Source: Paracoccus sp. IB05
GTDB lineage: Bacteria > Pseudomonadota > Alphaproteobacteria > Rhodobacterales > Rhodobacteraceae
Reading direction: 5' to 3'
Assembly (NCBI RefSeq): GCF_016405985.1
Contig: NZ_JAEFCF010000022.1
Coordinates: 24,034-88,033 of the forward strand
Length of the DNA: 64,000 nt
The first letter of the stretch is position 1; every line of letters begins with the position of its first letter. The notes under the pieces are model-generated. The model had not been told where the DNA came from and ran no database searches. It was given only the letters and a program-made list of their open reading frames with translations. Below, in pieces: positions 42,857-51,376 of the stretch. The position numbers were made by a program, and so were the translations under genes.

Positions 42857-44026
42857 ATGAATAAAGTGAAAGCATCCCTGCTGGCTGGCAGCATCCTTGC
42901 CGGGCTCGCATCCGTGGCGCGGGCCGATGATGATGTGGTCCGGATCGGTCTGATCTACACGCTGTCGGGGCCGGCAGCCGTTCTGGGCGAACAGGCACGC
43001 GACGGGTTCCAGCTGGCGCTTGACGATCTGGGCGGCAAGATCGGCGGCAGGCAGGTCGAGCTGATCATCGTCGATGACGAACAAAAACCCGAAGTCGCCG
43101 TCAGCCGCGCGCGCGAACTGGTCGAGGGCAATAAGGTCGATTTCGTGGTCGGCCCGATCTTTTCCAACATCCTGAACGCCATCATGCCACCGGTCACCGA
43201 AGGTGGCGCTTTCCTGATTTCGACCAATGCCGGAACCTCGACGCTGGCGGGCAAGGAATGCAACAAGAACCTCTTCGTCACCTCCTATCAGAATGACCAG
43301 ATCCACGAGGTCTCGGGCAAAGTCGCCCAGGATCGTGGCTATCAGAATGTCTATCTGCTGGCGCCGAATTATCAGGCGGGCAAAGATGCGATGGAGGGAT
43401 TCAAGCATTCCTATAAAGGCGGCATTGCCGATGAGATGCTGGTGCCGCTGGGGCAGCTGGATTTCTCGGCCGAACTGGCGCAGATCGCCGCGACCGGCCC
43501 GGATGCGATCTATGCCTTTATGCCGGGTGGCATGGGCGTCAATCTGGTCAAGCAGTTCAACCAGGCCGGCATGAGCGGCATTCCCTTCCTTTCGGCCTTT
43601 ACGGTGGACGAATCCACCCTTCCGGCACAGCAGGATGCCGCGCTTGAGATGTTTGCCGGGTCGAACTGGGCGCCGGATCTCGACACGCCGCAATCACTGG
43701 CCTTCACCGATGCCTTTATCGCCAAATATGACAAAGTCCCCGCGACTTTCGCGATGCAGGCCTATGATGCGGCGCTGCTGATCGACAGCGCGGTCAAGGC
43801 GGTGGATGGCAAAATGTCAGACCGGGACGGGCTGCGCAGCGCGATGGAGAAAGCCGATTTCACCTCGCTGCGCGGCGATTTCTCGTTCGGCAAGAACCAC
43901 TTCCCGATTCAGGATTTCTACCTGACCAAAGTCGTGAAGCGCGAAGATGGCCGCTATGCCACCTCGGTTGTCGAGAAGATCTTCGATGACTACCAGGACA
44001 CCTATGTCAATGACTGCGGATTGTAA
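42857..44026 (+). CDS. livK: Periplasmic substrate-binding protein, LivK/HAAT family
   Basis: A 389-residue type I periplasmic binding protein. The signal peptide ends VARAD near residue 23. The mature start VVRIGLIYTLSGPAAVLGEQARDGFQLA is characteristic. GPIFSNILNAI, NKNLFVTSYQNDQIHE and LAPNYQAGKDAMEGF line the cleft, and the C-terminal ending is KVVKREDGRYATSVVEKIFDDYQDTYVNDC. This ending and the ligand-site residues resemble binding proteins for aromatic acids (HbaE/CouP-like) rather than LivJ, but the ligand cannot be fixed. GGAGG lies six bases before the ATG. It ends at a strong terminator and would serve LivHMGF encoded upstream. Confidence 0.9.
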   Translation: MNKVKASLLAGSILAGLASVARADDDVVRIGLIYTLSGPAAVLGEQARDGFQLALDDLGGKIGGRQVELIIVDDEQKPEVAVSRARELVEGNKVDFVVGPIFSNILNAIMPPVTEGGAFLISTNAGTSTLAGKECNKNLFVTSYQNDQIHEVSGKVAQDRGYQNVYLLAPNYQAGKDAMEGFKHSYKGGIADEMLVPLGQLDFSAELAQIAATGPDAIYAFMPGGMGVNLVKQFNQAGMSGIPFLSAFTVDESTLPAQQDAALEMFAGSNWAPDLDTPQSLAFTDAFIAKYDKVPATFAMQAYDAALLIDSAVKAVDGKMSDRDGLRSAMEKADFTSLRGDFSFGKNHFPIQDFYLTKVVKREDGRYATSVVEKIFDDYQDTYVNDCGL

Positions 44027-44050
44027 GCCGCGGCATTGGCCCTGACGTCA

Positions 44051-44078
44051 AAAGACCGCCCCCCGGGCGGTCTTTTTT
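44051..44078. terminator. Bidirectional rho-independent terminator
   Basis: AAAGACCGCCC (44051-44061) pairs perfectly with GGGCGGTCTTT (44065-44075) over a CCC loop, flanked by A4 on the left and T6 on the right. It lies between livK and the convergent luxR gene and should terminate both. Confidence 0.9.
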
Positions 44079-44108
44079 GCTTCTGTCCTCCGGGCCAGAT
44101 CCCCGCGC

Positions 44109-44825
44109 CTAATGCAGAAACCCCTGGCGCAGCAGGGCAACGGCAAGGGCGGTGCGATTGTCGGCCCGCAGCCTTTGCGCAAGGCGCTGGACATATTCCT
44201 TGATCGTATGTTCGGAAAGCCCCACGGCCCGGGCGATTTCCTTGTTGGAAAACCCCTCGCAGACCAGGGCTGCGACCCGCGCCTGCTGCGGCGGCAGATC
44301 GCCCACGACACGGGTGCGCCGCACCAGCGAGCGCAAAGCGATCCCGGCGCCGCGGCACAGAAAAACCAGCTGCTCGCGCGCCTGGGGCGTGAAAGCTCCG
44401 GTGCGTTGCAGCGTGGCCGTATAGATGACGCCCATCGTCGCCGCGTCGATCGGGATCAGCCCGCACATATTATGCCCAAGCCCCCAGGAGCTGAGCAATT
44501 CACGCAACCCGCTGCGGGCCCAATCCGCCTCGCCAAGACAGGTCCGGCCATCGGTGACGGGCACCTGCGTGCTCAGCTGCCGGATCAGCGGATCATCGGT
44601 GCCGTAAAGCGTGGCGTAATCTTCCAGAAAACCACCCGGCACGCCGCTGGAATACAGCAGATCCGGCACGCCGCTGCGCAAAAGATAGATCCCCATCCCC
44701 GAGGCACCGCAATGCCGTTCCAGCGCAGCCTGACATTGCTCGCCAAGCACCGGGATCGAGGCCGCAGAAATGACACCCATCAGCTCCGCAGCACTGAGAT
44801 CGGCAGAGAAAGGCGCTGCGGTCAT
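44109..44825 (-). CDS. LuxR-family regulator (autoinducer-binding-like fold)
   Basis: A 238-residue regulator. The C-terminal HTH is LPPQQARVAALVCEGFSNKEIARAVGLSEHTIKEYVQRLAQRL. The N-terminal 165 residues (MGIYLLRSGVPDLLYSSGVPGGFLEDY and DPLIRQL) look like a GAF/autoinducer-binding fold with a DPLI motif typical of LuxR-type sensors. No synthase gene is visible nearby, so it may be a solo regulator sensing a pathway compound. It is convergent with livK and divergent from the group D monooxygenase at 45152, the most likely target. Confidence 0.85.
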   Translation of the reverse strand: MTAAPFSADLSAAELMGVISAASIPVLGEQCQAALERHCGASGMGIYLLRSGVPDLLYSSGVPGGFLEDYATLYGTDDPLIRQLSTQVPVTDGRTCLGEADWARSGLRELLSSWGLGHNMCGLIPIDAATMGVIYTATLQRTGAFTPQAREQLVFLCRGAGIALRSLVRRTRVVGDLPPQQARVAALVCEGFSNKEIARAVGLSEHTIKEYVQRLAQRLRADNRTALAVALLRQGFLH

Positions 44826-45151
44826 GGGTCAGTCCGAAAGTGCGGCCGGAAGTGGCCTGCATCGCAGAGTTTCGGAGGAGAGGGTGATTCGGTCAATTCA
44901 GTCTGCAACTTTCACGATCATTCAGGTGTAAAAATTTCGCAGTCAAAGCATTCCTGCCGCAACCCTGCCACAACAGCCCCCCCCCTGTTCGGGGGGATTG
45001 AGGCGGGCCGGCCCCAACCGCCAGGATCGCCCGACAGATCGGCCAGTCACCGCCCGCGCGGCGCGTCAGGCCGATTTGCGCAGTTTTTAAAAAGCGGCCA
45101 GCCCCGGCACGGGGTGCAGATACGAGCCGCGCGCTACAGAGAGGGAACCGG
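44826..45151. promoter_or_regulatory. Divergent promoter region, luxR / monooxygenase operon
   Basis: About 325 bases with no gene. It contains a hairpin of C-runs and G-runs (C9 at 44977-44985, G6 at 44991-44996) and an AT-rich stretch around 44900-44940 with TTCACGATCATTCAGGTGTAAAAATTTC. Promoters for both directions should lie here. No exact operator was assigned. Confidence 0.4.
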
Positions 45152-46372
45152 ATGAATATCAATGTGACAGCCACGCCGCCGACCGCGACAGAACTGATGG
45201 CGCGTGCCGAGGCGCTTTTGCCGATGATCGAGGCGCAATCGACTGACGCGGAACGGCTTGGGCATCTGACCGATGAGGTCGTGGCCGAATTGCGCAAGGC
45301 CGGGCTTTTCACCATGCTCTATCCCCGCGTGGTCGGCGGCTCTGAGATCAGCCATTTCGATGCGATGCTGATCCATGAAAAGATCACTTATGCCCATGCT
45401 TCCGCCGGCTGGTATATCGGCGTGAACAATATGGAAGGCACCACCATGGCGGTCTATATCGACCAGGCCGGGGTGGATCATGTCTTCGCGAAGGGTGTTG
45501 ATATCACCATCGCCGGCAATGGCGTGCCGCGCGGCTTCGCCCGCAAGACCGATGGCGGTTACATGATCTGGGGCCAATGGGCCTATGGCAGCGGCATCCA
45601 GCACGCCGACTGGATCCATACCGGCGCCTTCCTTGTGGATGAGGCGGGCGAGATGATCATGGGCCCGGGCGGGCCGAAAGTGATCATCGCCCATCACCCG
45701 CGCGACACGATTGAACTTAAGGGCAACTGGGATGTGCTGGGGCTGCGCGCCACCGGCAGCTTTGACTACGCCGTCAAAGAGGGGACCGAAATCTTTGTCC
45801 CCGATGAAATGGTCTATGATTTTGATATCGAGGCGCCTTTGCGCGGCTCGCATCAGGGTACGATCGGGCTTGCCGGCTTCAGCGCCTGGGCCCATACTTC
45901 CTTTGCGCTTGGCACCGGGCGGCGGATGCTTGATGAGCTGATCAAGGTCATCGTCCCGCGCCGCGATGCCTTTGGCCCATCGGCCCAGAGCGCCAGTTTC
46001 AGGTTCCAGTTCGCCCAGAACGAGGCCAAGTTCCGCGCCATGCGGGCGCTGGTGCTGGAGTCCTGGAAAAGCGCCTCTGACACGCTGGAGGCCGGACAGC
46101 CGCTCAGCCAGCATCAGATGACGATGATCAAGCTCTGCCTGCGCTACAGCCATGATGTGATCTCTGACATCGCGACCTTTGCCCATCGCGCGGCGCGCGG
46201 CGCCTCGCTGCACAATACGGTCATGCAGCGGGTTTACCGCGACATTCACGCGGGCACCCAGCATATCCTGATGTCGGATCAGATCTTTGAGGAATGCGGC
46301 CGCGCGCTGATGGGCACCACCGATCCCAATGCGCCCTGGACGGTGTTCGGTGTGGCAGACGGGGGCAAATAA
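45152..46372 (+). CDS. Group D flavin-dependent monooxygenase, acyl-CoA dehydrogenase fold (HpaH/HsaA/DszC-like)
   Basis: A 406-residue protein. The start AEALLPMIEAQSTDAERLGHLTDEVVAELRKAGLF is the typical N-terminal helix pair of HsaA/DszC-type oxygenases. SAGWYIGVNN, VLGLRATGSFDYAV and AEGALHNTVMQRVYRDIHAG-like segments (here RGASLHNTVMQRVYRDIHAG) are the flavin-site and C-terminal features. IifC/IacA-type indole and indoleacetate oxygenases also belong to this group. Such enzymes need reduced flavin from a partner, and the next gene encodes an FMN-reductase-like protein. They hydroxylate phenols, indoles or thio-aromatics. GAGGG precedes the ATG. The spacing to the reductase gene is one base. 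Confidence 0.85.
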   Translation: MNINVTATPPTATELMARAEALLPMIEAQSTDAERLGHLTDEVVAELRKAGLFTMLYPRVVGGSEISHFDAMLIHEKITYAHASAGWYIGVNNMEGTTMAVYIDQAGVDHVFAKGVDITIAGNGVPRGFARKTDGGYMIWGQWAYGSGIQHADWIHTGAFLVDEAGEMIMGPGGPKVIIAHHPRDTIELKGNWDVLGLRATGSFDYAVKEGTEIFVPDEMVYDFDIEAPLRGSHQGTIGLAGFSAWAHTSFALGTGRRMLDELIKVIVPRRDAFGPSAQSASFRFQFAQNEAKFRAMRALVLESWKSASDTLEAGQPLSQHQMTMIKLCLRYSHDVISDIATFAHRAARGASLHNTVMQRVYRDIHAGTQHILMSDQIFEECGRALMGTTDPNAPWTVFGVADGGK

Positions 46373-46373
46373 C

Positions 46374-46913
46374 GTGCCCCCCGTCCTCGCGTTTTCCGCA
46401 ACAAGCTGGCGCCCCGCCAGCCCGCGCCGCCTCATAGAGGCGGCGGTCGACCGGCTGGACCGGTTACACGGGATCGGGGCCGAGACCTGCGATCTGCTGG
46501 ATGCCGGCCCCGGCATTGCCGCCTTTCGCCGCGAGGAGATGGGCGCTGACGCCCAGGCTCTGATCGCGCGGATCGAGGCGGCGCCCGCGCTGATCATCGG
46601 CTGCCCGGTGTTTCAGGGCGGCTATCCGGGCCTCTTCAAGCATCTCTTCGACCAGATCCCGCCGGGTGTCCTGAAAGGCCGCCCGGTGCTGATCACGGCC
46701 TGCGGCGGGGGATTGCGCCATGCGCTGGTGGTCGAACATCAGCTGCGCCCGCTTTTTGGCTTCTTTGAGGCGCTGACCATGCCCACGGCGGTCTATGCCT
46801 GTGCGCCGGAACTCGACGCGGACGGCGCCCCGACCGGGGCACTGGCACAACGGCTCGAAACCGGCGTGGCCCAGCTCGCTGCATCCTTGCGCGAAATCCG
46901 CTGCGCTGCCTGA
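46374..46913 (+). CDS. NADPH-dependent FMN reductase (SsuE/MsuE-like)
   Basis: About 179 residues with a flavodoxin-like fold. The start FSATSWRPASPRRLIEAAVDRL is the phosphate-binding loop region; IIGCPVFQGGYPGLFKHLFDQIPPGVLKGRPVLITACGGG is the family core. It likely supplies reduced flavin to the monooxygenase encoded just upstream, forming a two-component system. The start is GTG at 46374, immediately after the upstream stop, with GGGGG about eight bases before it; the next in-frame ATG would remove the N-terminal loop. Confidence 0.83.
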   Translation: MPPVLAFSATSWRPASPRRLIEAAVDRLDRLHGIGAETCDLLDAGPGIAAFRREEMGADAQALIARIEAAPALIIGCPVFQGGYPGLFKHLFDQIPPGVLKGRPVLITACGGGLRHALVVEHQLRPLFGFFEALTMPTAVYACAPELDADGAPTGALAQRLETGVAQLAASLREIRCAA

Positions 46914-46945
46914 GGCGCGGCCCCACCACTATCACAGGAGCAGAC

Positions 46946-48190
46946 ATGTCTGACCCGCTCTCAAATCAGATCGCCGGTTTTGCCCGGCAGGATCTTGTCG
47001 TGAATGGCATCCGCACCGCCGTTCTGACCCTCGGGCAAGGGCCCGATCTCGTCTTTCTGCATGGCACCGGCACCTTTACCGGGTTCGAGGCCGCGCGCCA
47101 CTGGGCGGCCACGCATCGCGTGGTGATCCCCTTCCATCCCGGCTTTGGCCTCAGCGAGGATGCGCCCGGGATCACGACCATCGAAGATATGGTCTTCCAT
47201 TACATGGCGCTGTTTGACGCGCTGAAGATGGAGCAGTTCGCGCTGGCGGGCTTTTCGCTTGGCGGCTGGATCGCGGCTGAATTCGCGGTGCGTCAGCCCG
47301 GGCGGGTCTCGGGCCTCGTGCTGATCGCACCGGCCGGTCTGATCAGCGAGGCCGCCCCCGCACCGGCGATGACCTCGATCACCCCGCCCGAGCTGCCGGC
47401 CTATCTGGCACATGACCCGGCAAAGATCCTGCCGCTGTTCCCCGCCGCGCAGGATCCGGCTTTCGATGCGGCCCTTGGGCGCGAGGTTGGCGGCTTTCTG
47501 AAACTCTCGGCACCCTGTCCCGAAGGGAACCCGGATCTGGCGCGCAGGCTCTGGCGTCTGACGATGCCGGTTCTGCTGCTCTGGGGGGCAGAAGACCGTT
47601 TGCGCCCGACCGGCCAGGCGCAGGACTGGCTCGCACAGCTGCCCGGGACCGAGCTTGCGCTGGTCCCGGCGACCGGTCACCTCGTCCTGGAAGAAACGCC
47701 TGAAAGCGCCGGCCTCGTGACCGGCTTCCTCGCCCGCGCCACCGCCGCCATGCCCGGCGGCATCACCGCGCAATCGGGCGCCTGGGAGGGCGTGTCCTGG
47801 AACATTCTCGGCCAGACCTATACGCTGAAACAGGCCGGGCCTGACAGCATGGCCTGGCATGCGATTTTCCCCGCCGGCACCTTCGTTCCGCCCCATGTCC
47901 ATCCCGATCAGGATGAATTCGTCTATGTGCTGAGCGGCGAATACACCATCCGCCTCAGGGATACCGAACAAAAGGCCGGACCCGGCGATCTGGTGGTGAT
48001 GCCGCGCGGCATCCCGCATGGGATCTTCAACCTCTCGGGCGCTGAAGCCACCTGCCTGTTCTGGGTCGCCCCGACCCGTGATCTACGCGCGCTCTTCGAG
48101 GCGATCCATCAGGTGCCGGACCCGGTCGAAGTGGTGCGCCTGGCCGCATTGCACAATATCCACTTCCTGCCACCGCCCGCCGGAGCCTGA
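46946..48190 (+). CDS. Fusion of alpha/beta-hydrolase and cupin domains
   Basis: A 414-residue fusion. Residues 1-270 are an alpha/beta-hydrolase with oxyanion motif FLHGTGTFTGF, nucleophile elbow GFSLGGW (Ser near 97), acid GAEDRL (Asp near 217) and His in ATGHLVLEE near 246. Residues 285-414 are a cupin with WNILGQTYTLKQ, metal ligands HVHPDQDEFVYVLSGE and GDLVVMPRGIPHGIFN. The ending, PDPVEVVRLAALHNIHFLPPP, resembles the single cupin at 42281. The two halves presumably act on consecutive intermediates, for example oxygenase or isomerase action by the cupin and hydrolysis by the serine hydrolase. AGGAG precedes the start. It is the third gene of the oxygenase operon, followed by a hairpin and an MFS carrier. 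Confidence 0.87.
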   Translation: MSDPLSNQIAGFARQDLVVNGIRTAVLTLGQGPDLVFLHGTGTFTGFEAARHWAATHRVVIPFHPGFGLSEDAPGITTIEDMVFHYMALFDALKMEQFALAGFSLGGWIAAEFAVRQPGRVSGLVLIAPAGLISEAAPAPAMTSITPPELPAYLAHDPAKILPLFPAAQDPAFDAALGREVGGFLKLSAPCPEGNPDLARRLWRLTMPVLLLWGAEDRLRPTGQAQDWLAQLPGTELALVPATGHLVLEETPESAGLVTGFLARATAAMPGGITAQSGAWEGVSWNILGQTYTLKQAGPDSMAWHAIFPAGTFVPPHVHPDQDEFVYVLSGEYTIRLRDTEQKAGPGDLVVMPRGIPHGIFNLSGAEATCLFWVAPTRDLRALFEAIHQVPDPVEVVRLAALHNIHFLPPPAGA

Positions 48191-48228
48191 CCCCGGCACC
48201 CTCCCCCGCGCCGGGGCGGGAGGGGGGA
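48191..48228 (+). other. Strong hairpin between the fusion gene and the MFS gene
   Basis: CCCCGGC (48191-48197) pairs with GCCGGGG (48210-48216). An alternative pairing of CCTCCCCCGC with the following GGCGGGAGG is equally strong. The structure begins at the first base after the stop codon and has no T-run. It probably stabilises the upstream mRNA or lowers read-through into the transporter gene. Confidence 0.5.
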
Positions 48229-48274
48229 CGGCCAGGATCCGGCGAAAAAACAAAAACCAACAGGGACTGATGAA

Positions 48275-49540
48275 ATGACAACATGGGACAATCTTGCCCC
48301 GCCTGATCAGGCAAGGATCAGGCGCTGGCAATGGGGTGTGCTGGCGCTCGGGCTGTTTTGCGAGATCATGCTGGCGGCGGACTGGTATGGTCTGGCCGCC
48401 GTTCTGCCCTTCCTCTCGCCCGATCTCGGGCTGGACGAGGCCCAGGCCGGCTTTGCCCAGGGCATTTTCGCGCTGACCTATGGGCTTGGCATGGTGGTCT
48501 GGTCGGCGCTCAGCCGCGACTGGTCGGCGCGGGCGATGCTGCTGACCGGGCTGATCGGCACCACCATCGGCATGGGCCTGCAGATCTATGTGCAAAGCTA
48601 CGGGCAATTGCTGACCCTGCGGCTGATCATCGGCTTTTTCGATGCAGGCGTCTTTATCGGGGTGATGAAGCTTTTGCTGGCCTGGTTCCCGCCGGCGCGG
48701 CGCGGGCTGGTGGTCGGTCTGATCCTTGCGGCCTATAGCCTTGCGATCACGCTGGATTTCGCCATCGGCATTCCGCTGACCATCAGCTATGGCTGGCGCA
48801 ATTTCTTTGCGATCCTGACCTGCGGCACCGCACTCGCGGCGGGCCTGGTGCTTTTGTTTGCCAAACCCGGCCCGGCGGCGCTTGGGTCAGCCTTTACCGG
48901 GTTCAGATGGTCTGGCGAGCCGCCAAACCCCGATAAACCGGAGCTCGCTTCGATCTTCCGCAAGCCCTGGGTCTATATCGCGGGTTTCGGCATCGCGTCC
49001 TGCACCTTTGCCATTGCGGGCACGGCCACCTGGGTCGTGCCGGCCTTTATCACGCATCAGGCGATGCCCGAGGCCAGCGCCGCGCTGATCGGCACGCTGA
49101 TGGGCCTGTCGCAGGTGGTCTTTCTGGTGATCGGCGGACTGATGGCCGACAAAGGCGACAAGCTGAAGCTGATCCGTGTCTCGGTCATCATGGCGATCCT
49201 CACCGGCCTGATGTTTCTGGCCGCAACGCTCTGGGCGCTGCCCTTCCCGGTTCTGGTCCTTATGGCGGCGATCAGCGGCATTGCCGTGATCGGCGGCGGC
49301 GCGATCTTTGCACTGATCTCGGATACTTACGCCCCTGCGCTGGCTTCGGCTGCGATCGGCTATGCCGAGGTCTTCGGCATCCTGTCGAGCTTTGTCGCGC
49401 CCACAATCATGGGGGTGATCATTCGCGGCAGCGGCGGTTTTCCGATGGCCTTCACCGCTTTTGTCATTGCCGAAGCGCTGTTCTTCGTCGTGCTGATGAC
49501 GCTATGCGCAAAGCGGCGCCTGCCGGTGGCAAGCCTCTGA
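48275..49540 (+). CDS. MFS transporter, anion:cation symporter-like
   Basis: A 421-residue, 12-helix transporter. WYGLAAVLPFLSPDLGLDEAQAGFAQGIFALTYGLGMV in helices 1-2, LIIGFFDAGVFIGVMKLLLAWFPPARRGLVVG around helices 4-5 (the ACS/MHS-like loop) and GWRNFF are typical of the aromatic-acid and organic-anion symporters. It is probably a second uptake route, or an exporter, for the substrate or an intermediate of the neighbouring pathway. It is the last gene of the oxygenase operon and ends at a terminator. Confidence 0.85.
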   Translation: MTTWDNLAPPDQARIRRWQWGVLALGLFCEIMLAADWYGLAAVLPFLSPDLGLDEAQAGFAQGIFALTYGLGMVVWSALSRDWSARAMLLTGLIGTTIGMGLQIYVQSYGQLLTLRLIIGFFDAGVFIGVMKLLLAWFPPARRGLVVGLILAAYSLAITLDFAIGIPLTISYGWRNFFAILTCGTALAAGLVLLFAKPGPAALGSAFTGFRWSGEPPNPDKPELASIFRKPWVYIAGFGIASCTFAIAGTATWVVPAFITHQAMPEASAALIGTLMGLSQVVFLVIGGLMADKGDKLKLIRVSVIMAILTGLMFLAATLWALPFPVLVLMAAISGIAVIGGGAIFALISDTYAPALASAAIGYAEVFGILSSFVAPTIMGVIIRGSGGFPMAFTAFVIAEALFFVVLMTLCAKRRLPVASL

Positions 49541-49550
49541 TCGAAACGCG

Positions 49551-49578
49551 AAAGCCCGGCCTTGCGGCCGGGCTTTTC
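49551..49578. terminator. Rho-independent terminator after the MFS gene
   Basis: AAAGCCCGGCC (49551-49561) pairs perfectly with GGCCGGGCTTT (49566-49576) over a TTGC loop, followed by TTC. The convergent hydrolase gene ends 14 bases to the right, so the A-rich left arm may serve it too. Confidence 0.88.
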
Positions 49579-49591
49579 TAATAGCACTCCC

Positions 49592-50425
49592 TCAGACCGG
49601 CAGATCCAGCAGCGCCGCGACCAGCGGATGATCCGGCTGCGCCAGCCCGTCGGTCACATTGAAATGGTGGCGATTTGGCTCGACCACCGCCCTTGTGGCC
49701 ACGCCGAGCCCGGCCCAGATATTCGCAATCAGCGCATTCTGGCGCAGGAATTCCGAGGTCTCCATCGCGCCCACCCAGGCCGTCAGCCGTGTCCCGGCCA
49801 GGGGCACCTGCAAGGCCGGGCTTTCCGAGACCGCCTCTGCCGCGTCAATCGCAAGCGTCGCATTGCGCCAGATATTGCGCATGGGCCGCAGGTCATGCAG
49901 CCCTGAAACCGACAGCACCGCCGCGACCCTTTTGCGCAGCTCCGGCGCCAGCGGCGTATCCTCGCAGACCATCCGCGTCACCAGATGGCCGCCCGCCGAA
50001 TGACCCACCAGCCGCAAGGGGCCGGCGATTTTTGCCGCAGCCGCCGTGATCGCGGCGCCGATCTCCTGCGTCATCGTGCGGATCCTGGCCTCGGGCGCCA
50101 GTGTGTAGCTCGGGATTGCGACCGCATAGCCCTGCGCCAGCGGCCCGGCAGCAAGATGCGACCAATAGCTCTTGTCGAGCCCCATCCAGAAACCACCATG
50201 CACAAAGATCACGAGCCCCTTCGGATGGGTGGCAGGGCGGAACAGGTCAAAGACCTGCCGCGCGCCGGTTCCGTAGCTCAGATCCGCCTCCAGCAGGCCT
50301 TTCGCAGCCATGTCCGCGCGAAACGCCGCCGCCGGTTCGACCCAGACAGCCGGCCAGTCCGCGCCACGCGGGATATTGGGCGCATTGTCATAGACCGCGT
50401 TCCAGTCAGAGATGTGGTACCACAT
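49592..50425 (-). CDS. Alpha/beta-hydrolase, kynurenine formamidase-like
   Basis: About 277 residues. The oxyanion motif is FVHGGFWMGLDKSYW (HGGxW) near residue 73, the nucleophile elbow GHSAGGHL (Ser near 143), and the catalytic His lies in NRHHFNVTD near 258. The HGGxW oxyanion hole with this spacing is characteristic of arylformamidase/kynurenine formamidase and related esterases (compare BNA7). The start is ATG at 50425 with AAGGAG five bases upstream. Just upstream on the same strand is the deleted aminobenzoate-CoA ligase gene, so both were an operon. A formamidase next to an anthranilate-activating ligase suggests tryptophan or N-formyl-aminobenzoate breakdown. Confidence 0.82.
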   Translation of the reverse strand: MWYHISDWNAVYDNAPNIPRGADWPAVWVEPAAAFRADMAAKGLLEADLSYGTGARQVFDLFRPATHPKGLVIFVHGGFWMGLDKSYWSHLAAGPLAQGYAVAIPSYTLAPEARIRTMTQEIGAAITAAAAKIAGPLRLVGHSAGGHLVTRMVCEDTPLAPELRKRVAAVLSVSGLHDLRPMRNIWRNATLAIDAAEAVSESPALQVPLAGTRLTAWVGAMETSEFLRQNALIANIWAGLGVATRAVVEPNRHHFNVTDGLAQPDHPLVAALLDLPV

Positions 50426-50436
50426 CGGTGCTCCTT

Positions 50437-51249
50437 TCAATGGGGTGTTTCAGCGGCGCGCTTCCGTGCGGAGCGCCGGATCTTGCCGCTTACAGTCCTG
50501 GGCGGGACTTTGGCGGTCTCTGGTCGCGGCAAAACACGATCGCGCAGCATGAAATGGGGCTGCAAGATGATGCCCTGTTCAGAGTCTGTGGCCCCGATCA
50601 CACCGCAATCCGGCACGTCCGGATGGGCGAACAATACGGCCTCCGGTTCGGGCCCCGCGCCAGCATAGCCTGCCGAGGCGATCCTGTCGTCGGACCGGGC
50701 GGCAAGGCGGAAATAACCCGCCTCATCCTGGATGCAGGGATCACCCGGCAGGGTCCAGCCCTGCTTCACGAATTTCCGCTGCCGGCCATCGGCAAGAGCG
50801 CAGCCGCCGCCCGGCACTTCAGTCATCTCGTCATCGACCACCATAGCCTGACAGCCGTCCAGCGGTCGACCAGCCAGCCTTGGGCGGGCATCGAACACCG
50901 GCGCCAGCAGGATATCGCAAGCGGAACCGGTGTGTTGAGGCCGGATCAGGATCCGGTTCAGGGACAGCATGCCGTAATTCTCAACAGGAGCGCGGGTGAT
51001 CCGGATCGACCGGATGACCGGCGCGGCATAGCTGCGGTTTCGGCCAGTGCCTTCCAGTGCGATCCGGTCGGCAATGCCTTTTTTCACCATCTTTTCCATC
51101 AGGCCGACCGCCGCAACTGGGTGTCCGGGAGAGGGGAAATCATCAGGAAGGAAGGCCAGCATATCGGCTTCGGTCGGCCAATTGTCACTGGTGAGGCCGT
51201 CAGTATGCGTCGTCGGACCAGGCATGGCGGTCTCCGCGGTCATGAACAT
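50437..51249 (-). pseudogene. 2-Aminobenzoate-CoA ligase-like gene with large in-frame deletion
   Basis: The frame is open for 270 codons but encodes only the two ends of an acyl/aryl-CoA ligase normally about 540 residues long. The N-terminus (MPGPTTHTDGL, GLMEKMVKKGIADRIALEG, VENYGML and NRILIR) resembles 2-aminobenzoate- and benzoate-CoA ligases. After residue 105 it jumps to GRPLDGCQAMVVDDEMTEVP and KQGWTLPGDPCIQDEAGYFRLAARSDDRI. AHPDVPDCGVIG and SGKIRRS follow at the end. The ATP-binding core between them, some 250 residues, is gone, and some conserved residues are changed (SSGYN-type motif reads ASAGYAG). It cannot activate a substrate. It lies between the marR and formamidase genes. 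Confidence 0.8.
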
Positions 51250-51376
51250 AGGCCCATCATGCGAAATGCAACCAAACTACTTCAAGCTTAAATTATATAG
51301 CCGGGTGAAATATTTACTGTACAGGCGCTTCTGGTGCAAAAGACGACTGCTCAGATCTGGCCGCCCGGGCGCGATG

